A stretch of DNA of 64,000 bases from Valencia hispanica (lineage: Eukaryota; Chordata; Actinopteri; Cyprinodontiformes; Valenciidae), in contig OY747715.1 of NCBI GenBank assembly GCA_963556495.2, forward strand, positions 13,009,239 to 13,073,238. The letters run 5' to 3'. Within the stretch, counting starts at the first letter, position 1. Each line of letters begins with the position of its first letter. Shown in pieces: positions 21,757-33,300 of the stretch. Made by a program: the position numbers and the translations under genes. The notes beneath the pieces were generated by a model. The model searched no databases, had not been told where the DNA came from, and saw nothing but the letters and a program-made list of their open reading frames with translations.

Positions 21757-21770
21757 GTTTCCATAGAGAT
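21757..21770. promoter_or_regulatory. Candidate X-box upstream of mks1
   Basis: GTTTCCATAGAGAT lies about 200 bp upstream of the mks1 ATG. It fits the RFX half-site GTTNCC with a weak second half. Ciliary transition-zone genes commonly carry such sites. The match is imperfect (10 of 14 to the palindrome). Confidence 0.35.
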
Positions 21771-21872
21771 ATTAGTTGTTTCTTCTTCGTTTGATGTATG
21801 AAGGGTTGCTTCCCATCTCCCTGGATCATTACCGTCATCTACTGTTCTGGAGGTGCAAATCTGAAAAATTGA

Positions 21873-21874
21873 AA

Positions 21875-21937
<63 letters not shown>

Positions 21938-21938
21938 A

Positions 21939-22014
<76 letters not shown>

Positions 22015-22015
22015 G
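21873..22015. repeat. Compound microsatellite (AAAT)n then (TTA)n
   Basis: About 17 units of AAAT/AATA switch directly at 21941 to about 25 units of TTA, followed by a degenerate ACT/TAC run to about 22035. It lies in the mks1-zw10 intergenic region. Confidence 0.97.
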
Positions 22016-22109
22016 TACTAGTGGCACTACTAGTACTACTACTACTAGTATTATTATATATTAAAAATGTTCCTATTAATATAACAATATTAATATAAAG
22101 AACAGCCTA

Positions 22110-22330
22110 TCTTCTTACCCATCTCCGAATGCTTTTGAGAAAAAAAGGTTTATTGTCAAAGGAGACAAACACTGAACACTCTAGGAACTGCCAAAAGCAT
22201 GGTGGTGGCAGTATCACGCCATGGGGCTGTTGCACTGCCAATGGTAATGATGTATTGGAAAAACTGGATAGAATAATGAAGAATGTTACCCTGAGACACG
22301 GGGCCCAACCTCACGCCAATGACTGACGCA
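22110..22330 (+). mobile_element. Tc1-like transposase remnant
   Basis: The plus strand reads KHGGGSITPWGCC, a decayed [13 protein letters not shown], with 'AQPHAND' downstream. It is short and frame-broken, and gives no functional product. Confidence 0.6.
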
Positions 22331-22369
22331 ATCTGCTGGGATTCCTTGAATAGGAAACTTTTTAACTGA

Positions 22370-22548
22370 TTGGAATGTTTGTATAAATGTATTGAAATGA
22401 CTTCTTGTTAAGTGCCTTGAGATGACATCTGTTGTGAATTGGTGCTATATAAATAAACTGAATTGAATTTGAATTGAATTGAATTGAATTGAATTGAATT
22501 GAATTGAATTGAATTGAATTGAATTGAATTGAATTGAATTGAATTGAA
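22370..22548 (+). repeat. Retroposon tail ending in (TTGAA)n
   Basis: The sequence 'gccttgagatgacatctgttgtgaattggtgctatataaataaactgaa' is the conserved 3' tail of a fish retroposon. It runs into about 17 pentamer TTGAA units (22460-22548). The microsatellite probably grew from the retroposon's own 3' repeat. Confidence 0.75.
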
Positions 22549-22699
22549 ATTTAATTGAAATAATTAAGGGGGAAAAATTACCTACAAATCCTTCAACTCT
22601 ATTCCTGAAATCAACAGCTAGAAAGATGGAACTTGGAAATAGTTGTTCCAACAAGAAAAAGATGCCAACAGGGTGGATTCTACACCAAATTTACCAAGG

Positions 22700-23450
22700 C
22701 AATGTAAGTGAAAGGCAATTTTATTTGTATAGCACACTTAGAACAAAAAGGTAATTCAATGTGCTTTCAATGATTAGGAGATAGAGTAAAAACATCAATA
22801 AAGCATAAAATACACACAGAGCAAATGACACGTAAAAACATTACATGAATTTAGGATAAAGTAAAAACAGCAGTACAGCATGAAACACACACAAAACACA
22901 TGATACACAAAAACATTACTCAAAGGCAGCTCTAAACAGATTAGTTTTTAGCGATGACTTAAAGGAACTCAGTGTTTCAGCAGCTTTTCAGTTGTCTGCA
23001 AGTTTGTTCCAGATTAGAGGAGCATAGAAACTGAAAGCTGCTTCTCCATGTTTGGTTCTAATTCTAGGGATGTTGTGTAGACTAGAATTAGAGGACCTGA
23101 TGGGTCTGGGGGGGTTGTACAGTGAAACTAGTTCTTCAAGATACTTTGGTGCTGGGCCATTCAATGATTTATAAACTAATACAAGTATTTTAAAGTTTAA
23201 TCTCTGAGCAACAGGGAGCCAGTGTGGACTTTGGAACTGGGGTGATGTGCTCTACTTACCTGGTTCTAGTGAGGACACGAGCTGCAGCTGTCTTATTGAC
23301 TTTTTAGGCAGACCTGTGAGGATGCTGTTGCAGTAATCAATCCGACTAAAGATAAACGCATGGATGAGTTTTTCTAGGTCCTATTGCGACATCAGTCCTT
23401 TAATTCTAGAAATGTTCTGGGGGGTAAGGGTGGGACCAGTGTTTTTTTAT
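22700..23450 (-). repeat. Dispersed fish repeat (retroposon-like, reverse orientation)
   Basis: It begins 'ggcaattttatttgtatagcac' and continues with 'gtttgttccagattagaggagcatagaa', 'ccattcaatgatttataaac', 'agggagccagtgtggac' and 'gatgctgttgcagtaatc'. This order of blocks recurs across teleost genomes. Shorter relatives lie at about 19530-19810 and 27085-27510. No coding frame. I cannot assign a class securely. Confidence 0.6.
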
Positions 23451-23508
23451 GGGGATACAGAACTAAAGAATGACACAAAAACATAGCAATTTTTCATTGT
23501 TTAATTTC

Positions 23509-23735
23509 CATCCATCCATTTTCTGTACCTATCCATCCAATGCAGGGTTGCGGGGGGGGGGGGGGGGGGCTGGTGTCTGTCTCCAGCAGTCACGACATTT
23601 CACCTAACAGTCATGTTTTTGGACCCATGCATGCACAGGGAGAACATCCAAACTCCATGCAGAAAGAACCCAGGCTGGGATTTGAACCCAGGACCTTCTT
23701 GCTGCAACCAACTGTGCCATTGTGCAGCCTCATTG
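23509..23735 (-). mobile_element. LINE-derived fragment with poly-G tract
   Basis: It holds 'ccatccatccattttctgtacc', then a run of 18 G (23552-23569), then 'acccatgcatgcacagggagaacatcc' and 'ggatttgaacccaggacc'. These blocks are characteristic of a widespread vertebrate retrotransposon 3' region. A related piece lies at about 25390-25495. Confidence 0.65.
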
Positions 23736-24349
23736 TTTAATCTAATATATTAAAATGAGCTGAAGAGCCAATTGTGGCTCCAGGGCTGCAGGCTCAAAAT
23801 TGGTTTTGGAAAAGATAAAGCAGACTGACATGAGTCGTGTGATCATTTTTAAAGCCAGGTTTGTGCCGCGAAATCAACCAAATTAAATTTGCTCTTCGAT
23901 TTTTTATTTAAAAAGAATCAAACATATAACCAGAATTTGCCTGAAGCTTGTTCATGGTTATAAAAATAGCTTCTTCTGTGCCTTGCCAAGAGACATTTCA
24001 CCAAATGTCTGTGCGGGTGTATGAGTACATTTGAGCCAGTATGTATAAGTTTGTCCCGGAATGGATTAGGATTTACTATAAATTCATAATTGTTCACCCA
24101 AGTCTTTTTTTTTTTTATCATTGCAGCTGTTTGGTGTATAATCATTTAACCATGGAGAAAGGATTGTTCAAAGGCATCATTGAAAGCCTCATGCCCATGA
24201 TGTGTGATTCCCAGTAGGGGGCAGTAGTTCTCAATCTGCACTACAGAAGAAGGAAGGGAGGCGGGTTTTAGTTGGCGCGGCTGGACTGTTGCAGTTGCTC
24301 TGTTGATGTGTCACCGTGTTGTTAAAACATTATAACATTTCTCTGCGCT

Positions 24350-27300
24350 ATGGCTTCGTTTGTAACCGAGGTGCTCGCCAGCTCCGGGAAGCTGGAGAAA
24401 GAGGACCTGGCCAGCAAAATAAGCAGGATGTCCCGAAAGGTGGAAGATACCAAGGTAGTTTTTATTTTTTTTCTGACTAGCTTTAGCATCTGCTAACGTT
24501 AGTGGGATGGGATAAAGTTTGAACTTCTGTTAGCTGTGAACGCACAGCTGCCAGCTAAGCTCTGTTGGGATATATAAAGTAACACTGATCTCAGAAAGTT
24601 GTTGTAGCGTTTATGAACACAATTCTGTACATCGACAGGACGGCCATGATGTAAAAGCTACAAAAAGCAAATTTTGTTTAGCATTCAGATGCTTTAGTTG
24701 TTGCTGCACGTTGGATGTCCTTGAATGCAGCTTTTTCAGCCTTTCTCCACAAATGCTGTACTTTTAATATAGTTTGACATTTAAACAAAATGCTCCCTGG
24801 TCTAAATGTTAGTACGTTTAGTCTCTGTAAGTACCAGATTGTCTAATTAATTTTTTTTTTTCATGAACTAAGGATGCACCTATGTGAAAGTTTGGGCTGG
24901 TTTTAATATTGCTGTATTTTCTACCCTTTCGACACCATGAACAAACGAACACACCATGATCTACATTGCTTCTCTGCTAAAGTTAAACTACACCAACTAC
25001 TGTAGCTCGAACAAATCCTCCCAGTCATTTCTGACAAGCTTCTCTGTCCCTGCTGAGAATACACATTACCACACCATGATGCTGCCATCACCATGTTTCA
25101 CTGTGGGGAAGATATGTTCATTGTCAAGTGCAGTATTAGTTTTCCACTAAGCACAGTGCATTTCAGCTGTTTGCTGACTTGCCTATATGGCTTATGGTAA
25201 TGTGGGTTTTTTTTCTGGAAAGACCAGATTTTTAGAGGGAGTGACTAACTAATTGTTGGCCTGTCGACAGGTTCATTACCAAGAGCCTCTTTGTTGCTTC
25301 CCTGATTACTGTTGTCCTTGTCCAGCCTGTCAGTTCAGGTCTATACCCGCTGCAGAGTCGCTGTGGAAGCTTGTGCCTATCTCCAGTGGTCATTGAGGCC
25401 GGGTGCACAAGAACAAACAACCATGCATACACACACCTAACAGCAATTCAGAGAGACCAATGACCTAACTGTCACGTTTTTGGACTGTGGGAGGATGTCG
25501 AGGTTTTTTTGGAGATTTGGAGGCTACAGTCAACTTTTTTTGGTTTTATTTTTAATTATATGACTGCTCATCAGATGCAAAGACTGTCCTATTAATCATA
25601 TTTCTCTGGGCTCTTCTTCAGGAGGAAGTGTGTGACATGATAAACAAGAAGTATAGTGAATTTCTTCCAAACCTTCAAGCATCAGAGGACCTAATGCTGC
25701 AGGTTGATACGGTCTCTAAAGAAATGGACACTCTTAAAAACTGCATTGAATTTGAGGTATGGTTGAAATGAAGTCTAAACGACAGGATGCACTTGCAGCA
25801 ATGTGACCGTTTACACTTTTTGTTTTTGTGGGTTCAGGTGCAGCAGAACATCCACGTGGCAGTGAATGAATACATAAAGCTGAAGCAGCAGCTGGAGAAG
25901 AACACTATGATCATAAAAATGCTCGAACATTTAAAAGAGGTAGACTGTATTTGTTGAACTTTGCTGCTGGATGTTTGAGCATTTCATTCCCTGACATAAA
26001 TTATTTGTGATGCAGTTTCACGGTGCAATGGAAGACTTCAACAAAGCATTACAGGAGAAGAAGTATGTCGATGCTGCCACCCATCTAGAAAAAGTGAGAG
26101 CTCCTTATATCTTCCAGCTTTTTCTTCCATTCTGAATTGCATTAAAAGTTTAGATGGTAATAAAATTACTCAAATAAAACTAAACAAGTTTGGAGGGATC
26201 TGGAAAAATAAAAGCTTCTTTAACACAGTTGCAAAATACTTTATAAAATTAGCAGAAGTCCTTTTAGAATCCTGTTTTGTGCATATCTTTGTGTAACTTG
26301 CAGGGAGCTGTTTAGTGACATGGGCAGTGATATTCTATTTGGTTGAATTGCACAATATGTACTTTGGCAGCATTCTGAGCTTCTGCACAAACTTCAAACT
26401 GTATCAGCTGCTTTTTTCGACAAATATCCATCTAAGATTCAACCACAGGTTCCTACGCAGGCTTGAATTTCTTTTTTTATCATTATCCTAAATAGAAAAG
26501 AAAATTAAAAGTGTAAATTTGTTTCCAAACTGCCATATTTTGGATAATACAAATTCCAAACTTTTAAAGTTCAGCTGGTTTCATTGTTAAATTACATTGA
26601 GAGGACATCCCTTGTCTCTGCTTTGTCTCATCAGTATTTGGTTTTTAGGTTCCTGACTGAGAACTAGGAGCTAAATAGCAATTGATTCAAAAATGAAGAA
26701 AAATTTATATTTCACAGCTTTTTTTGGTCTAAGGATAGGTTTACATATAAGAGTTTTTAAACTGGACACATGGTTCCTTTTAACTGGATTTGGTTTCAAT
26801 TGCAAACAAACCATTTTTATTTTCTATACAATTTTTTTTTTTTTGACAGAATAAAAGTATCAACAACCACAAAGCGCACTGTAAAGGATTTGACAAGGTA
26901 GTATTCTCACAGTATTTGGAATAGATCTCACCCAAGTTAGTTCAGATACTAAAAATAAGTTTTTCTCTCCTTTTTTCCCCAGACAAAAACCAAATTCATC
27001 TTCATGATTTTAGATTAGTCGATTATACAGATAAGAAAACCAGGATACTGTACATCCAAGCTTCTTTTTTTATTGTGTTCATGTTTTTCAAATCCATTTT
27101 ATTTATGAAGGCACATTAAAACACATTTTTTAACCAAAGTACTAAAATAGATCAAAGCAAGACATAAATAACAAGAACAAAAAAGCTGAAATAAAACATT
27201 ATACAAAGACTAAAATCACTCAAAAAAAACAGAAATAAACAAACTCGCACTGTGTCAGAAGCCATTGGAAATACCGGTAAGTGTGTTACTTGGAGAGTCT

Positions 27301-30300
27301 TATAACAGCAAGAGAAGAAGGCTGTCTAATATTTAATGAAAACTTATTCCATAATTTTAAAGTGATCTTCTCTGAGCTTCAGCCTAGGTTTTGGTACAAC
27401 TGATAGAAGTCGGTCAGCAGATCAAAGGGTCTGAAGCAGGTCAGAGAGGTACAGTCCTGCAAGTGCATTGCAATAACCTAGTTGAGTTGTGATAAAGCGT
27501 GAGTTTATATCTCCAAGTCATGGCGTGACAACCTGGTGAAGCTGAAAGAAACTTCTCTGCAAACACACAGCTGAGCTGTTAATTAAACCTGAATCCAGGG
27601 TTGCACCAATATGTTTTCTCCACATATGGCTGAAAAATGCATTAAAATATTTTAAAAAAGGAAAATGTGTAGGAAGGAATCCCCTAAGGATGTTTTTGTG
27701 CTTGCCTCTAAACATGCTGGATCGGTCGAAATACAGCCAGTGTTTCCTGGATTTTGCCATTCTCTGCTGTGTTGCATATCCAGTGTGAATAGGAATGTAT
27801 GATGCCATATTTCTGGTTGTATCTTTGTGTCTCTGCTAGCCTTTTCAGACATTAAACGCATCACGCAAGTTATAAAATCTCATTGCCTCATTTAAACAGA
27901 CCCTTCAGGGTTTTAAGAGGCAGATGGTTTGTTGTTTATATTTTCTATTTCAACAATAAATAAAAAAATCAATGTCAGAGATACTTCAGCTGTGTTATAA
28001 GTAACATCAATGATAGAATTGCATTTCTAAAAGGGTAACAAGTGAAAATCATGTTTGATATATTCCTATAAATATGAAAGTTATAGTTACTCATAATTTT
28101 ATTTTTCATTATAACTGAATAAAACATTCATATATGTTGATCCTCTTCGTGTACAGGCAAAGAAAACTGTGGATTCACTGAAGGATTGGAAAACATCTCA
28201 GGTGCCACTGCTGAGTTCTCTGAGCTCAGAGCTGACGGTGCAGAGAGAGAATTTAATTTACCACCTGGGAGACGAGTGGAAGCGCCTTGTCATCTGGAGA
28301 TTACCGTCCACTAAAGGTAAGGCATTTAGGAAAATGAGCTAAAGAGAAGTTCATGCTTTGTAGACTCTGTAGCTATTTCCACTATATACCTGAACTGTTG
28401 TTTGCAGTGTATATATGCTTTACCAGCTGTATAGCGGTATTTGTGATGGTTAAGAGTCTTTCTTTAGAATCTGCAGGTCCGAAGACCTTCCATAAGATAG
28501 AGCTGGTGCTGAGTGATTCCTGCAGTAAAGACTTTGAACCTAAGCCAGCCCCTTTGCTGTGCTCTGTCCTGCAAGCTCTAGCCATCCAGGGAGACCTTCA
28601 GAACAAGATCAAATTCTTCAGTAAGAACAAGCAGCACTTCTCACAGTTACAAAGGCTTTTCTGCAACTTTTCAAATTCTCTTGTCATTCAGAATATCTTT
28701 GCACAGGTCTACATCAGCTTTGTCCATCCATCCACCTTCTGCTTTGACTTGTGTTGTTTTTCAGTTGAGTTGTTGGCTGATAGATGAAAATTTGAGCCGG
28801 AAAAAGTCTGGAACTGTGACTAGAAAATGTGTAGCTGAGGAAGTCGCTTTATTTTGCCTTCTTTTTTTTTCTCTGTCCTTGTACTGCACATTCAAGGCCA
28901 GAACTTCCCTCTCGTTTTTCAGGTCACGTGCTTTTGAAGAACATGCTGAAGCCGTTGGTTATGTATGCATCTCTTGAGCTGACTGTATCAGAGCAGCAGG
29001 GTGAGGGAACCATCCTGGGCCTGGAGTGTTTAGAACAGGGCCATGAAGAGCGATCCACTCCTTCACAGGTCTACAAGAAACTACTCCTGGTGTTAAGGAC
29101 ACTACACTCGCACCTGTTAGGTAAAAAAAGGCATAAAATGGTACTATTTTGTTTTTGAGTTAGTCTTAGGCTAAAATCAAATTGCTGTTTGTTTGTTTTT
29201 CCCCCAGATGTGTCCGTTGGAGATAAAAAGCTCTCCGCTATCCTCGGGGAGTTGATTTGGGAGGAAGTCTCAAAGTGCATCATCCATGAGTGTCTTGTGT
29301 ACTCTATACCCACCAACAGCAACGAGCTTGAAAGATACAATATTGTACGTCTTCCGAAGCACTTTAACTCTGCCTCTTGATTAAAATGAACTTTTCACCA
29401 AGACAGTTTATCTGCGTTAAAGGTGATTCAAGAGACTGAGGCGTTTGAGAAGGCTCTGAAGGACATGGAGTATCTGCAGAGCGATTCCACTGACCTGCTC
29501 AAATATGCCAGAGATGTCAACTGTCACTTTGCCAGCAAGAAGTGCAGAGATGTCATCGTGGCAGCACGCAAACTCATGACCTCCAAGATGCATAACACAG
29601 TTAAAGTATGTTTCAAACAAAAGTGAAGATCTGCATAGGGAAAATAGGATTATAATATATGAATTATACAGTGCTGTAGATTCCAAAGACTCAATTCTAA
29701 GAGTTGATTATAATCGATTGGTATTCTTTGTTTGTTACACACAAGGGTAACAAAGAAAAAAAACAACTTTCAGATTTTAAAAACTAAATCTTTGCATGCA
29801 CTAAATAATGTGCATGCAAAAGTATTCATAACCCTTGAACTTCAAATTTTTTTAAACTACAGCCACAAACCTCAATGTGTTTCATGGAAAATCTATGCAA
29901 AAAGATGGAAAGATCAGTGCATCGCTGTGAACACACCTTCCCCGCGTTGAAACTTAGTACTGGCAGCACCAGGCTGTGGGGATGCTTTTCTTCAGCAGGG
30001 ACAGAAAAACTGGTCAGCGTTGGTAGGAGAATAAATGGATCGAACCATGGGGTAATTCTGAAAGAGAAGCTGTTAGATGCTGCAGAAGACTTGGAATGGG
30101 GTGAAATTCATGTTCGAGCAGGAGTGCAACTCTAAACATACAGCCTGTGCTATAATGCTATGGTTTAGCTATAAATCAAATTGCAAATCAAAACTTGGAC
30201 ACTTTTGCTTCAGAATTATTCACCAGTTTGGATTGATCCATCTCTTAAATTACCTTGAGGGTTGTAACCACACAAGATGGAAAGTGTAAAGGGTGTGAAT

Positions 30301-33300
30301 ATTTTTGCAAGGTGATTTATTCACTTCCTTATTTTCTATCCCAGTTTTGACTTTTCGTGCTCTTACTGGACTCCTGTCCGGTCTTAAGTATTTAGAAAAA
30401 GGGTCAACTTTTCCGTTGGTGTTTTTTTGCATTCTGGAAATACCAGATTTTATATTGTTTATCATTGAAATATGAAAGATTTTATACAAAACTAGAGATG
30501 CATTTTTAAAATTTGTTTATATATGAAAATATTTTTTTTTAAAAGCAAGGAAACTGGAAAAATTGGGCTGCACCAGATTTTTTTCTGAGCCAGAGTAAAG
30601 AACAACTAAGACTAAAAAAGAATTGTCAACCATCATGTGTAACAATCCTAATTTATTCTCTCTTTTTTTTTTAAGTACCATTAATATATTGGATTCAGGA
30701 AACGGGGGACAATTATTTTTTTTTAGGGCGGGTCTGGTTGCCTTACAGTGTGGGGCAGATTTACTGTGTTGTTTTTTTAAGGGGATATTACCACATCTGG
30801 TTCAGGCATTGAAGTTTACTAGGACAGACGATATAAAGACAATGACGACAAGAGGGTAGAGAAAAATGTTTGTTTTAAACATTAAAAATAGAAACACTAA
30901 TTGGGCACATTTGAGCCTGGAGTAGAATTAAATTTAAATTGAAAAATATGTAGGAACCTTTCTCTTATGGTAAAATGAAGGCAGCAGCCTCACTTTACAC
31001 CCCTGTCAAATCCCTGCAGTCTCTGTTTCTCCCGGTAGCTTCAGTTCTTTTCTCCTCTGTTAGATCAGCCCAGAGTCGAAGCTACGGCTCCCCAAGCTGC
31101 CTCCTCCAAGTTCAGAGGTGAAAGTGAAGCAGGAGGTGGTGAAGGAAGAGGCGTCGATGGAGAACTCAAAGCAGTTGTCCGCCTGCAGTCTCCGTCTGCC
31201 AGCCTGTCGCATCAGCGAGTCGGTGCAGCAGCTGATGGAGCTGGCGGTCAACACACTTTGTGAAGCTGTTGGAAGCTCCACCCAGTGGTCAGTTTCAGAG
31301 ACTGCAGTATAAATCCAGCAGGGCTGCTCTTCTGATAAAAACCTAACAGGTCTCTTTGATCTTTTCAGCGCCTTGCAGCTCTTCTTCACTGTGAGAAACA
31401 TTTTTCAGCTCTTCTATGACGTTGTGCCGACGTACCACAAGTAAGAATGCTTCTATCTCAGAGTCACATGTACCAAATACTGTGAAAATGAATGTTTGTC
31501 ACTTTACTTCTTTCAGGGAGAACCTGCTCAAATTTCCTCACCTTGCCGCTGTCCAGCACAACAACTGCATGTACCTGGCACACCACCTGCTCACCCTGGG
31601 TCACCATTTCAGAGCCCACTTGCCACAGCCCCTCAGAGAGGGCGTTGCAACGTTCGTCGACATGGTGCCTGGTTTCAGGAAACTGGGTGAGCTTGCAGTT
31701 CTGAAAAATGTGGACCCTGATCCAAGTATGTAACTGATCTGGATAAATATGGAAAAAGAAAACATGTCTGCAAGAAAAAATGTGTATTTCTAGACTTTAT
31801 ACCCAATGTTACTGTCTGAACGCTTCTTTAATCTCTTTCTTCAATCATTCATCCCTACATTCTTTTATCTGTCCATCCATCTATTCATTCTACTTTTGAT
31901 CTGTCTATCCATCCATCCATTAAGTTATTTGGTTGTTTATTCATTGATTCATTTTATTTGTCCATCATCCATGTATTTATTTATTCATTTGTTCATCTCT
32001 CACTTTATTTTTCTTTCCATTTGTCTTTTTGTCCACCTGTTTGTCCATCTGTTCATCTGTCTGTATTTCCATCTTTCCATTTCTCCATCTTTTCTTTCAC
32101 CCACCTTTCCTTACAGTCAGTGAACCATATTTAATCCCTCAGTTGTCAATGTGCGCTTTCCTTTGAACACGTTTAGATCTACACAAACTTCTTCCTCTCC
32201 TCTGTTTCATAGGTGCTCAGTGCTTCTTGGCTCAGCTAAATGTCCAGAGAGCAGAACTCCTTGAGAGACTGTCCACTGCTCACAACTTCTCCAACCTGGA
32301 CGATGAAGACAACTACATCGCAGCCAGCAAAGCAGTAAGACAGGTGAGTGGAGAGAGACCTGTAGCGGTTTATTGTTCTCTTGAGCTTGTAATTCGTGGG
32401 GGTTTATTGTGTTTCATTTTGCACCAGCTTTATGTAAGCATGTGACCATGTAAATAAAATATATTGCGTCGACTTACTCTTGGTGTACCCATCTGCGTTG
32501 TACAGGGTTAGAGTTTATATTTATATTTTGTGAAACCACTTCAGACTCTTGTACACAATGAATGTGCCACTGGATGTAATGTGCAGAAAAATGCTTTAAA
32601 GAATTCTGGATTCAGTACAATTATTATTGCTTTTCTATCAGATGCAAAAGGGTGATGACTGAAAAACACAACTTTATTAATATTATTTTTCTTCTTCTTC
32701 TTTTCTCATCCATGCGCAGCTTCTCACAGCTCATTTATTTCTGTGCCTGCAGGTCATTCATCAGCTGAAACAGCTGGGAACGGTGTGGCAGGATGTGCTT
32801 CCAGTTAGCATCTATTGTAAAGCCATGGGAAACCTGCTCAACACAGCCATCACAGAAATTATCGCTAAAATCATGATGCTTGAGGTTTGTTTTCTTTCTA
32901 TATTGCACTTTAGATACATGTTGCTTTGGATTTATGTGTTATTGGTATGTGATGTTGTAAAGGTACATTTAAATTATGGTGTTCTTAATTTACAGTCAAG
33001 AATGAATATCAAATAAAGGTGACGGGCATCTGAGCCCAGACGAAAAGCTGATCTGGAATCAGGGCTATGAGACTCACTGTCTGATTTTTACACATTTCTA
33101 TAATAATAATATCACCCACCAGTCCCTAAATACAGAAGAGTAAGGCCACTGAAAAAAAAAGGATTGAGTATTTAATTTCACGATTTTGACTTTAATCTCA
33201 GCATTTTAATTTTAATCTTGATATTCTACTTTAAGAATTGTATCCTTAATCTCAAAATTCTTACTTTGATCTCAGGATTTTGAGCTTTATCTCAGGAATC

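Noticed and set aside
22445..22654. 69-codon minus frame with FNSIQ repeats
   Set aside because: Translation of the (TTGAA)n microsatellite.
21483..24350. A shared bidirectional mks1-zw10 promoter
   Set aside because: The two start codons are 2.8 kb apart with repeats and microsatellites between, too far for a classical shared core promoter.
31806..32123. 105-codon hydrophobic frame in zw10 intron 12
   Set aside because: Created by a degenerate pyrimidine-rich (YCAT)n tract; no splice context or family.
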